Source of the DNA: Mariniphaga sp.
GTDB lineage: Bacteria > Bacteroidota > Bacteroidia > Bacteroidales > Prolixibacteraceae
Length of the DNA stretch: 8,561 nucleotides
NCBI GenBank assembly: GCA_013203525.1
Contig: JABMQB010000768.1
Location: 1-8,561, forward strand
Reading direction: 5' to 3'
A program made the position numbers and the translations under genes. The notes below the pieces were generated by a model. The model was not told where the DNA came from. It saw only the letters and a program-made list of their open reading frames with translations, and ran no database searches. Of the stretch, positions 1-7,078 are shown piece after piece; the stretch's first letter is position 1; the number at the start of each line of letters is the position of its first letter.

Positions 1-687
1 AATGTTTCCCGGCCAATGGTAATTCATTAGAATTATCCTGCTTTCTTCATCAAGAGCTATATGAGGCATCCGATATTTTTCAGCAAAGTCACGAGCAAAT
101 TTCCGGAATAAAAGAAAAATATCTTCTCTTCGTTCCCTAAGTGGTAAAATATATATAGGAACTGTATTTAACCGGTAATACAAATCTTCCCTAAACCTGT
201 TTTTTTCAATTGCAAGTGGCACATCGATATTGGTAGCAGCAATTACCCTAACATTTGTTTTTATTACTTTTGATGAGCCAACTTTAATAAATTCACCGTT
301 TTCAAGCACACGCAACAGCCGTACTTGTGTGGAAAGTGGTAATTCCCCAATCTCATCTAAAAAAATTGTACCACCGTCGGCTTCCTGAAAATAACCCTTC
401 CGGTCGGCCAGTGCACCTGTAAAAGCTCCTTTTTCGTGGCCAAATAATTCTGAATCGATAGTTCCTTCGGGGATAGCACCACAGTTTACAGCAACATAAG
501 GGCCGTGTTTTCGTGCCGAAAACTGGTGTACGATCTGAGGAAAAATTTCTTTTCCTGTACCGCTTTCACCCGTTATCAGTACCGATAAATCAGTTGGCGC
601 TACCTGAATGGCTACTTCAATTGCCCGGTTTAATCCAGCTGAATTTCCAATTATTCCAAACCGTTGTTTGATTGATTGAATATCCAT
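1..687 (-). CDS. Sigma-54-dependent transcriptional activator, receiver-less AAA+ (5' part)
   Basis: Enhancer-binding protein that uses ATP to remodel RNA polymerase carrying sigma-54 (RpoN). The first 229 residues are visible; the rest lies beyond base 1. Translation from the ATG at 687 gives the AAA+ core in order: Walker A GESGTGKE (residues 40-47), the sigma-54 contact loop GAFTGA (87-92), Walker B GGTIFLDEIGELP (105-117, D111/E112), the arginine-finger region FREDLYYRLN (166-175) and WPGN (225-228) at the cut. Only about nine residues precede the AAA+ domain, so there is no receiver, GAF or PAS domain and the signal must come from elsewhere, as in PspF-like activators. The usual C-terminal Fis-type helix-turn-helix is expected but not visible. 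In Bacteroidota such short activators often sit just before lptE and secG; that neighbourhood would lie left of the window and is inference. It is transcribed divergently from kdsB. Target genes cannot be read from this sequence. Confidence 0.95.
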   Translation of the reverse strand, partial: MDIQSIKQRFGIIGNSAGLNRAIEVAIQVAPTDLSVLITGESGTGKEIFPQIVHQFSARKHGPYVAVNCGAIPEGTIDSELFGHEKGAFTGALADRKGYFQEADGGTIFLDEIGELPLSTQVRLLRVLENGEFIKVGSSKVIKTNVRVIAATNIDVPLAIEKNRFREDLYYRLNTVPIYILPLRERREDIFLLFRKFARDFAEKYRMPHIALDEESRIILMNYHWPGNI

Positions 688-708
688 TGTTTTTGATAAA
701 TTTGATTG

Positions 709-740
709 CAAAGTTACAATTTTTCAATTTGATTGGCAGA
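709..740 (-). promoter_or_regulatory. Putative Bacteroidota-type promoter of the sigma-54 activator gene
   Basis: On the minus strand TAACTTTG (716-709) matches the Bacteroidota -7 consensus TAnnTTTG exactly. TCTG (740-737), one mismatch from the -33 TTTG element, lies 20 bases upstream of it. A start point around 700 would leave a leader of roughly 15 bases before the ATG at 687. This is motif matching only, with no transcript data. Confidence 0.45.
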
Positions 741-779
741 CAGAATTTTTTAATTAACCTTTTTTTGGAATCATTAGGT

Positions 780-787
780 TATATTTG
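780..787 (+). promoter_or_regulatory. Putative -7 element for kdsB
   Basis: TATATTTG matches TAnnTTTG exactly and lies about 13-19 bases before the two candidate ATG starts of kdsB. I found no TTTG-like -33 element at the expected distance. If it is real, transcription starts near 792-795 with a very short leader, which would also exclude the upstream TTG at 785 as the kdsB start. Confidence 0.35.
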
Positions 788-805
788 TTATTCAAACTTA
801 TGGAT

Positions 806-1540
806 ATGATTTTTATTGGGATTATACCCGCACGATATGCATCAACCAGATTTCCCGGAAAACCTTTGGCTGATATCCATGGAAAACCAATGATCCAACA
901 TGTATATGAGAAAGCACGGAAGGCATTAAATGATGTTTGGGTAGCCACTGATGATCAACGCATTTTTAATGCTGTTGAGAATTTTGGGGGAAATGTGGTT
1001 TTAACTTCATCAAAGCATAAAAGTGGTACTGACAGGGTTGCTGAGGCAACTGCAAAAATAGCTCACAAGATTAATTTTGATGTTGTTATAAATATTCAGG
1101 GCGATGAACCGTTTGTAGATACTGCCCAAATTAATTCATTAAAAAAATTATTTACTGAAAAAACAGAAATTGCAACATTGATTCGACCGATAACTTCAGT
1201 ACAAGAATTATTTGATCCTAATAAACCCAAAGTTGTAGTTGATAAAAATAATGTAGCTCTTTATTTTAGCCGCTCTCCAATTCCCTATGTAAGAGGTAAA
1301 AAAAACGAAGATTGGATAAATCAATCTGAATTTTGGGCACATGTTGGGATGTATGCTTATAAGAAAAATATCCTTCAGGAATTAACAAAACTTGAACATG
1401 GAAAGCTGGAGGTAATTGAATCGCTGGAACAATTACGATGGCTTGAAAATGGATATAAAATTTTAACTGCAGTAACAAATTCAACCGGTTTTGGTATCGA
1501 TACCCCAGAAGATTTAGAAAAAGCATTGCAACTTTTTTAA
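806..1540 (+). CDS. kdsB: 3-deoxy-manno-octulosonate cytidylyltransferase (CMP-Kdo synthetase)
   Basis: Activates Kdo with CTP to give CMP-Kdo plus pyrophosphate in the cytoplasm; CMP-Kdo is the donor for the first sugars of the LPS inner core. The protein shows the nucleotide-binding start IGIIPARYASTRFPGKPL (residues 4-21), VATDD, the metal/nucleotide motif NIQGDEPFV, ALYFSRSPIPY, HVGMYAY, ESLEQLRWLENG and a C-terminal GIDTPEDLE. All are typical of KdsB, and the 244-residue length agrees with the family's roughly 245-255. I chose the ATG at 806 because it places M-x-x-IGIIPARY as in Bacteroidota relatives. The in-frame ATG at 800 adds two residues, and a TTG at 785 overlaps the putative -7 element. 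The gene is divergent from the sigma-54 activator. A T9SS-tagged small gene follows 75 bases downstream, and no GC-rich terminator is visible between them. Confidence 0.97.
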   Translation: MIFIGIIPARYASTRFPGKPLADIHGKPMIQHVYEKARKALNDVWVATDDQRIFNAVENFGGNVVLTSSKHKSGTDRVAEATAKIAHKINFDVVINIQGDEPFVDTAQINSLKKLFTEKTEIATLIRPITSVQELFDPNKPKVVVDKNNVALYFSRSPIPYVRGKKNEDWINQSEFWAHVGMYAYKKNILQELTKLEHGKLEVIESLEQLRWLENGYKILTAVTNSTGFGIDTPEDLEKALQLF

Positions 1541-1615
1541 TAAAAACATATCATTAATTGTAAGGCATCATTTTTGCGATGCAGATTCAACTTGAAACAA
1601 TTAAACTTGGACGCA

Positions 1616-1971
1616 ATGAGAAAAGAAATCGTTTTATTTCTATTGTTACTAACATCTATTGCATTTTTTACTTCTGGGAATACCATAGAGAATATAGGCA
1701 GTTATTCTGTTTTTCAGGATAAGTTAAGTATTCAGGCCTTAAAATGTTTCCAAATCCTGTAAAAGAAAATAAGTTTACCGTATCAGCTAAAAAGAGTATC
1801 AAGTTAATAAGGATGCATAATATTATGGGGCAGAAAACAGAATTTGAACTTCAGAAAAAAAACAGAAATAATTTTAACGTCATTTTTAAAGAAAAGAAAA
1901 AGGGTATTTATCTGGTTACTGTTTTATTTGATGACAATTCAAAAGAAGTTCGACGAATAGTAGTTAATTAA
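1616..1971 (+). pseudogene. Small T9SS-sorted exported protein, frameshifted between signal peptide and sorting domain
   Basis: From the ATG at 1616 a signal peptide is visible: MRKE, then the hydrophobic run IVLFLLLLTSIAFF, then a polar stretch ending IQALKC. This frame stops at 1760-1762. A second frame, one base back, carries a type A T9SS sorting domain from about 1738 to 1971: LKMFPNPVKENKF, an IMGQ turn, KKGIYLVTVLFDD and the end RRIVVN. Joining them at the four-A run 1741-1744 gives one protein of about 119 residues that is only signal peptide plus sorting domain, a plan I recall in other Bacteroidota genomes. One extra A would restore the frame (ALKMFPNP). The second frame has a stop at 1720, so it cannot carry its own signal peptide. 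Explanations are a real one-base deletion, an assembly error in a homopolymer, or slippage of Lys-AAA on AAAA. Function is unknown; it precedes another T9SS substrate on the same strand. Confidence 0.65.
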
Positions 1972-2025
1972 AGTATTCAAGTTTAATTTATAAAATTGCA
2001 CCAACCTCAAAAAGAAATATTTGTA

Positions 2026-2057
2026 TTTGTCCTGTTATTTTATCTACTTTATTTTTA
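2026..2057 (+). promoter_or_regulatory. Putative promoter of the PLD/T9SS gene
   Basis: TTTG (2026-2029), then 20 bases, then TATTTTTA (2050-2057), one mismatch from TAnnTTTG. It lies 26 bases before the TTG start at 2084, a normal Bacteroidota promoter-to-start distance. The 112-base gap from 1972 to 2083 is very AT-rich, and I see nothing else in it that I can support. Confidence 0.35.
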
Positions 2058-2083
2058 ATTGTTGAATAATTAAAATTTTTGTT

Positions 2084-4330
2084 TTGAAGTACATTTTTAC
2101 AATTCTTATAGTATTTGCTATTTTACAGATAAATGCTCAGCAAGATATTTCTGATGCGCGGAGTATGGACATTGGTCAGAATGTTTCGGTATCTGGTATT
2201 GTTACTAACGGCAATGAGTTAGGTTCAATTCGATATATTCAGGATAATACGGCTGGTATAGCAGCCTACGATTATATTGGTGATATTATAAAGGATGTAA
2301 AAAGAGGAGATTCTGTTACTGTTACCGGAACTCTTAAAGATTACAGAAATTTATTGGAGATTGACCCAATAAGCTCTGTAGTAATACACACATCAAATAA
2401 CAATATACCTTTACCTGTCGAAATTTCCATTAACCAAATTGGTGAACTTTACGAAGGACAATTAGTTCGTATAAATAATATAAATTTGACAAATCCATCT
2501 GGATCTTTCCAAAGCAAAACAAATTATTTATTTACTTCCAGTGATGGACAAGCTGAACTTAGAATCAATTCTGATTTGTTGGCTAATAAATCTGTGCCTG
2601 TAGGCACATTCGACCTAATTGGAATTTGCTCACAATATTCATATAATTCAAATGATGTACAAACAGGTTATCAAATTCTTCCTCGCGATGAAAATGATAT
2701 TATACTATCCGGAGCGATAAAAATTATTTCTCATTTATCGGTGGTTGAATTTTCAAAAACAACTATTAACCTGACCTGGGAAACTGATGTTGAAGGACAA
2801 AGCAGTATTCGATACGGATTTAACCAACAGGTTGAAATGCTGAATAATTTTGTTGAGGCTTCATTGGCCGCTTTGGGTGAAGGAATTGCTAATAAAGGTG
2901 AAATTGTTGGGCTTAATCCGGCATCGGTAGTCTATGCACAAGGATTTACAGTTGTGGGTTCAGATACTGCATTTACAGCGGTGAAGGCATTTGTAACTGA
3001 ATCAAATTCAACCGGTGAGATAAAAATCTATTTTAATACAGAAGTTGAACATTCGGTAGCGACAATTGAAAATGCTGAAATGCTTAATAAATCAATGGAT
3101 GATACTTTGATTGCATATATAAACAGAGCAGAAGAAACCATCGATTTATGTATTTATAATATTAATAATTCAGGTATCAGCAATATTACAAATGCACTAA
3201 ACAGTGCCCACTATCGGGGAGTGATCGTGCGTGCTATTAGCTGCGGTAAAACTGCGCATAGTGGCCTTGATAATTACGGGTCGGATATTCCTGATTTTTC
3301 AGTTTTTATTGGTCCCGGTGATAGTGAGCGTAATGGAATAATGCATAATAAATTTATGGTTGTTGATGTAAATTCAGCCGATGCAAATAATCCAATTGTT
3401 TGGTCGGGTTCTACAAATCTTACTGAAGGGCAAATTAACGAAGATGCCAATAATATGATTTTTATACAGGATCAATCCCTTGCAAAAACATACACAATTG
3501 AATTCGAGGAGATGTGGGGAGGGAATGGGCTTCAGCCTAATCCACAGAAGGCGAAATTTGGAAATCATAAGTCTGATAACACACCTCATGAATTTTTGAT
3601 TGGTGGAAAAAGGATTGAATGCTATTTTAGCCCATCGGATGGTACAACTCAGCAAATTATTAGTACCCTTAAATCAGCAGATAAACAGATAGATATTGCT
3701 ACAATGCTCATTACCCGGTCGGAAATTGCTGAGGCAATTATTGAAAGAAAAGAATCGGGTGTTGAAATACACATGGTAACAAATGCAGAAGGCAATAATG
3801 ATGCAGGAGTAAATAATATTCTATCTGAATCGCTTGGGAGTAATTATGTTTTTGACAATATTGCATCGAATATCCTTCATCATAAATATGCAATAATCGA
3901 TCATCTGGATGGCCTTTCTGATCCACTGGTTCTTACAGGTAGTCATAATTGGAGCGGCGCGGCAAATAATGATAATGACGAAAATACATTAATAATACAT
4001 GATGCAACAATTGCAAATATTTATTATCAGAATTTTGTAGCCCGATTTCTGGGGAATAATGGAATAATTAATGATGCGGTATTAATAAATTCTAATCTGA
4101 GAAAAATAAATGTTTTCCCAAATCCGGCTCAATCAGTTTTGAATATTTCCAGTGAATCTGGAATTTCGAGGATTGAGGTATTTAATATTTCAGGAGTTAA
4201 AGTGGCTGAAGAAAACATTGACAAATCTTCAATCAGGTTAAATATTGACTCGTACTTGCCTGGCATGTATGTTCTTAGGGTATTTGGTCTGAGTGGTGAA
4301 ATAGAAAATGTTAAAATTTTAAAAGAATAA
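2084..4330 (+). CDS. Secreted phospholipase-D-like (HKD) phosphodiesterase/nuclease with OB-fold-like and T9SS sorting domains
   Basis: 748 residues, probably an extracellular or cell-surface phosphodiesterase. Domains in order: a signal peptide (1-18, MKYIFTILIVFAILQINA, then QQ); an OB-fold-like, YhcR/DUF5689-like region (about 25-205) with SVSGIV, SIRYIQDNTAGIAAYD, GDSVTVTGTL and LPRDENDI; a fibronectin/purple-phosphatase-N-like domain (about 213-305, INLTWETDVEGQSSIRYG); PLD domain 1 (about 310-485) with HNKFMVVD (H421, K423, D428) and GSTN; PLD domain 2 (about 510-665) with HHKYAIID (H599, K601, D606) and GSHN; and a type A T9SS domain (about 673-748, NVFPNPAQS, GMYVLRV). Both HxKxxxxD-GSxN signatures are intact, so the enzyme should be active. 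OB-folds accompany secreted nucleases such as YhcR, so nucleic acid is the more likely substrate, with phospholipid as the alternative; this is inference. The start is TTG: no in-frame ATG lies between the stop at 2063 and the signal peptide. Confidence 0.9.
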   Translation: MKYIFTILIVFAILQINAQQDISDARSMDIGQNVSVSGIVTNGNELGSIRYIQDNTAGIAAYDYIGDIIKDVKRGDSVTVTGTLKDYRNLLEIDPISSVVIHTSNNNIPLPVEISINQIGELYEGQLVRINNINLTNPSGSFQSKTNYLFTSSDGQAELRINSDLLANKSVPVGTFDLIGICSQYSYNSNDVQTGYQILPRDENDIILSGAIKIISHLSVVEFSKTTINLTWETDVEGQSSIRYGFNQQVEMLNNFVEASLAALGEGIANKGEIVGLNPASVVYAQGFTVVGSDTAFTAVKAFVTESNSTGEIKIYFNTEVEHSVATIENAEMLNKSMDDTLIAYINRAEETIDLCIYNINNSGISNITNALNSAHYRGVIVRAISCGKTAHSGLDNYGSDIPDFSVFIGPGDSERNGIMHNKFMVVDVNSADANNPIVWSGSTNLTEGQINEDANNMIFIQDQSLAKTYTIEFEEMWGGNGLQPNPQKAKFGNHKSDNTPHEFLIGGKRIECYFSPSDGTTQQIISTLKSADKQIDIATMLITRSEIAEAIIERKESGVEIHMVTNAEGNNDAGVNNILSESLGSNYVFDNIASNILHHKYAIIDHLDGLSDPLVLTGSHNWSGAANNDNDENTLIIHDATIANIYYQNFVARFLGNNGIINDAVLINSNLRKINVFPNPAQSVLNISSESGISRIEVFNISGVKVAEENIDKSSIRLNIDSYLPGMYVLRVFGLSGEIENVKILKE

Positions 4331-4331
4331 A

Positions 4332-5024
4332 TTATAGTCCAAAATTAAATCCTTTTGCAAGTAATTCTTCGTATTTCTTTTTTCTGAACCGGTAATAAAA
4401 AGCACCTTTTTTTGATGATTCTTTTTCTTTTTCATCGAGTTTTTTCAAAAGTCCCATAGCTAGTAACTTCCGTCTAAAATTACGTTTGTCAAGTGGTGTC
4501 TGGTATATCGCCTCATACAGGCCCTGAAGTTGTGGGATAGTAAATTTTTCTGGTAACAGTTCAAATCCGATTGGCTGTGTTCTAGCTCTGATTCGTAATT
4601 TACGAATTGCTTTTTTCACCATTTCCGAATGGTCAAAAATTAAATCCGGCAATTCTGAAATCGGTATCCATGAAGCTCCATGCTTTTCTACATGCTCTTT
4701 ATTGTAATCATTTATTTTAATCAGTGAAAAATAAGCAACTGATACAATCCTACCTCCCGGATCCCTTCCGATATCTCCAAAAGTGTAGAGCTGCTCCATA
4801 TAAACATCCTGTAGTCCAGTTAGTTGAAACGCCGTACGTTTAGCAGCCTCATCTATACTTTCATCCTTTTGAACAAAACCACCCATTAGTGACCATTTGC
4901 CCATCGCAGGTTCGAATTTTCTTTTAAGAATTAATAATTTTAACTCATGCTGCCCTTCATCAAATCCAAAAATAATTGAGTCAATGGCTAAAAGTAATTT
5001 GTCTTGATTTTGATAAAATTTCAT
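4332..5024 (-). CDS. NUDIX domain-winged helix transcriptional regulator (NrtR/AraR type)
   Basis: 230 residues. The N-terminal NUDIX fold (about 8-145) has KRKFEPAMGKWSLMGGF and a NUDIX box at 49-71. The box keeps G49, E55, R63 and G70, but the catalytic core REUxEE reads R-T-A-F-Q-L, so the metal-binding glutamates are replaced. The C-terminal part (about 150-230) is the winged helix of NrtR-type proteins: PIGFELLPEKFTIPQLQGLYEAIY and DKRNFRRKL are visible. Family knowledge: NrtR senses ADP-ribose to control NAD genes, and in Bacteroides the related AraR binds arabinose through a NUDIX domain without hydrolase activity. The degenerate box points to a ligand-sensing regulator rather than a hydrolase; the ligand is unknown, and no arabinose or NAD gene is nearby. 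It starts 9 bases after the glsB-like stop, so it is probably last in that operon. Its stop is one base from the stop of the convergent PLD gene. Confidence 0.9.
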   Translation of the reverse strand: MKFYQNQDKLLLAIDSIIFGFDEGQHELKLLILKRKFEPAMGKWSLMGGFVQKDESIDEAAKRTAFQLTGLQDVYMEQLYTFGDIGRDPGGRIVSVAYFSLIKINDYNKEHVEKHGASWIPISELPDLIFDHSEMVKKAIRKLRIRARTQPIGFELLPEKFTIPQLQGLYEAIYQTPLDKRNFRRKLLAMGLLKKLDEKEKESSKKGAFYYRFRKKKYEELLAKGFNFGL

Positions 5025-5033
5025 TTAGAGTAG

Positions 5034-5999
5034 TTATTCAGTCATCGGCCAATCGCCATTTTCCTTATCTTTTATATATGTTTCAATATGACGGTCCTTT
5101 TTCACTTCGTAAATATCTGAGAATGTAACTATAATACCGGTTTCAAGTACATTCCCAAAAGAATCGTTTACAACAGTGCCAAAAGTTTTCATTGAGGGAG
5201 AAAGGTTCATATATGAATTTATTAAAGGTGGAATGTTCTCACCAAATTCACGCACCTTTTGTACAAGAATTTTATAATCCTCACTATAATTTGCACCAAT
5301 AAATAGTTCTCTCATTTTTTCTTCATCCATATCAAACTCCACAGGCTTATATGGATACACAAGGTTTTCGCGGTCACGGAAATATTTTTTAAAGAAAAAT
5401 TGCAGCAAATTCCTTGCTTCACTATGGAAGTGCGAATACATGGTTATTTTTCCAAAAAAATATTTAATTTTTGGGTATTCTACAGTTAGAGCACCTAAAC
5501 CATCCCAAAGATTATCGAGGGCAAAAAGTGCTTTTGCACCCGCTTTGCTCGATTGGTATGAAGGTTGGACAAATGACCTTCCAAGTTCAAGTGTATAAGG
5601 AATAAATTCTTCGCAAAACTTTTTTGAAAAATGAAAATAACTTGTGGTTGCCAATTTAATATTACCCTCTTTGTCTTTAGGGGCTTCGCTACAAACTAAA
5701 AATCGATATCCCCCTAAAATTTCCTGTGCATCCGGATCCCATACGATGAGTTGTTTGTAAGGTATTTCAGCAAGATCATAAGAGTCGATGTCAGTTTCTT
5801 CGCCGCTTCCACCACCAGCATGTCTGAATGATATTTCCCGGAGACGCCCAATCTCTTTCATAATAGCTGGTGAATCATGACATGTTATCACATATATTTC
5901 GTTTCCAGCTTTATTGGTTTTTCTAAACAGTTTTTCAGAAGTAAGCTCCGCAATAATGTCTTTTTTGGGGATAGGTGAAATAATCTCTTTCATCATCAT
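5034..5999 (-). CDS. glsB: GNAT-type N-acyltransferase for aminolipids, GlsB/OlsB family
   Basis: 321 residues of the OlsB-like GNAT family (Acetyltransf_5). Visible features: VITCHDSPAIMKEIGRLREISFRHAG (37-62), LIVWDPDAQEILGGYRFL (84-101) and the acyl-donor motif ELGRSFVQPSYQ (138-149), equivalent to the E-x-GRS-x-V-x-P-x-Y/F core of OlsB. In Bacteroides thetaiotaomicron GlsB transfers a 3-hydroxyacyl chain from acyl-ACP to the amino group of glycine, and GlsA then esterifies the hydroxyl. The same family makes ornithine lipids elsewhere, so glycine is inferred from lineage and the amino acid cannot be read from the sequence. The paired acyltransferase lies immediately upstream with a 70-base gap. 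Three consecutive ATG codons (5999, 5996, 5993) are possible starts; I give the first. It should act at the cytoplasmic face of the inner membrane; I see no transmembrane segment. Confidence 0.87.
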   Translation of the reverse strand: MMMKEIISPIPKKDIIAELTSEKLFRKTNKAGNEIYVITCHDSPAIMKEIGRLREISFRHAGGGSGEETDIDSYDLAEIPYKQLIVWDPDAQEILGGYRFLVCSEAPKDKEGNIKLATTSYFHFSKKFCEEFIPYTLELGRSFVQPSYQSSKAGAKALFALDNLWDGLGALTVEYPKIKYFFGKITMYSHFHSEARNLLQFFFKKYFRDRENLVYPYKPVEFDMDEEKMRELFIGANYSEDYKILVQKVREFGENIPPLINSYMNLSPSMKTFGTVVNDSFGNVLETGIIVTFSDIYEVKKDRHIETYIKDKENGDWPMTE

Positions 6000-6069
6000 T
6001 GTTTGTGCACTTTAGAAAAATGGACTATAAAATTAAAAATATTTGTTAAAAATCAGGAATTGGATTTGA

Positions 6070-6912
6070 TTATATATTGTTAATATCACCATTAGGTAGT
6101 TTATATACAATATTTTTTACATAAGAAGCCCATTCTTTATGAGTTTTCGATTTGTCGAAAATGCTGTAAGATAAAGGTTTCCCAAAGTAAATTGTCATTT
6201 CTTTATTTCTATGCCGGTATGTTTCATCCGGAAGAAAAAACATTTCAAGGTTCCATTTAATCCTGAAGAATTTTCTCAATTTAGCAATTAAATAAAATCT
6301 GTTTGAATTTCTACCTGTTACAAAAACCGGAACAACATCCCTTTTGTACTCAATAGCCTTTGCAATAAAATGCTTATGCCATTCGAGGTCAATTATTTTT
6401 CCTTTGATTTTTCTAGAGGCTAGTCCAGCCGGGAAAATCACTATTTGGTTATCTGAACTGTAAGCCTGATGCAATGCTTTGGCAGCCTCACGGGCATATC
6501 CGCCATGTTTATTTACCGGAACAAATATGGGTTTTAATTGGCTGATATTCATTAATACATCGTTAGATAAAAATTTAAAAGAATTGTATTTACTATCCAT
6601 AATTGTCATCAAAATCATTCCGTCAAATCCTCCAAGGGGATGGTTTGATACAAAAATAAACTTCCCATCTGGCGGAATATTTTCAAAGCCATTTACTTTT
6701 TTCTTTACCTTAAAATCTGTAATTACCGCATTCACAAAATCAATTCCAACCAAATGGCCATGCTTTTCCAAAAAATCATTAATATAATCAAGATGCATTA
6801 TTCGGTGGATATACTTGAATACAAATCCAGGAAGAATTTTTGCCACACCCGGGCTTTTTTCAGTAAGAACTTCTCTGATGTTTAATTTTTTAAATTTCTT
6901 GGATCCTGGCAT
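6070..6912 (-). CDS. glsA: PlsC-family O-acyltransferase, GlsA type (second step of aminolipid synthesis)
   Basis: 280 residues from the ATG at 6912. The PlsC (LPLAT) blocks are seen: block I SNHPLGGFDG with H91 and D97, spaced H-x5-D rather than the textbook H-x4-D; KPIFVPVNKHGG in the middle; block III IFPAGLASR (159-167), where FPEGT of PlsC is FPAGL; and VVPVFVTGRNSN after it. These variants are what I recall for the OlsF/GlsA/'putative hemolysin' branch, not for PlsC of phosphatidic acid synthesis. With glsB directly downstream, the likely role is O-acylation of the N-(3-hydroxyacyl)-glycine lipid made by GlsB. A TTG seven codons upstream (6933) would also open the frame, but the ATG is preferred. 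It is the first gene of the minus-strand unit and is divergent from mraZ. An ordinary lysophosphatidate acyltransferase is the less likely alternative. Confidence 0.85.
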   Translation of the reverse strand: MPGSKKFKKLNIREVLTEKSPGVAKILPGFVFKYIHRIMHLDYINDFLEKHGHLVGIDFVNAVITDFKVKKKVNGFENIPPDGKFIFVSNHPLGGFDGMILMTIMDSKYNSFKFLSNDVLMNISQLKPIFVPVNKHGGYAREAAKALHQAYSSDNQIVIFPAGLASRKIKGKIIDLEWHKHFIAKAIEYKRDVVPVFVTGRNSNRFYLIAKLRKFFRIKWNLEMFFLPDETYRHRNKEMTIYFGKPLSYSIFDKSKTHKEWASYVKNIVYKLPNGDINNI

Positions 6913-7078
6913 GATAATCAGTTTAAATGGCAAATAAACAAAATATGCTTCAAAAACTTAATTCATGGTGCATAAAAATATTCAGTTTTCAACTAACCTT
7001 TTGATTGTTTAAAGGGCTTGCTGTGAGTTATTAACGATTGTTGATTATATGTGATTAACATTTTAATAAATTGTTTTT

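Noticed and set aside
733..752. Possible sigma-54 promoter (TTGGCAG near 733) for kdsB
   Set aside because: The -24-like TTGGCA is present but the -12 GC element is missing: the spacer runs into an A/T stretch.
754..948. Minus-strand open frame of 64 codons across the kdsB start
   Set aside because: It overlaps the conserved N-terminus of kdsB, resembles no known protein to me, and is a shadow frame.
1565..1582. Hairpin GCATC/GATGC after kdsB
   Set aside because: A 5-bp stem with an 8-base loop and no T-run after it is too weak to call a terminator.
1574..1615. TTG start at 1574 for the small T9SS gene
   Set aside because: It would place 14 residues, including charged and polar ones, before the obvious signal peptide beginning MRKE at 1616.
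1966..1988. Inverted repeat AATTAAA/TTTAATT after the small T9SS gene
   Set aside because: The stem is only A-T pairs and there is no T-run, so it is expected by chance in such AT-rich DNA.
6479..6787. Plus-strand open frame of 102 codons
   Set aside because: It lies entirely inside the glsA-like gene, opposite its conserved PlsC motifs.
6913..6933. TTG start at 6933 for the glsA-like gene
   Set aside because: The ATG at 6912 is a better initiator, and the seven extra residues match nothing I recognise.
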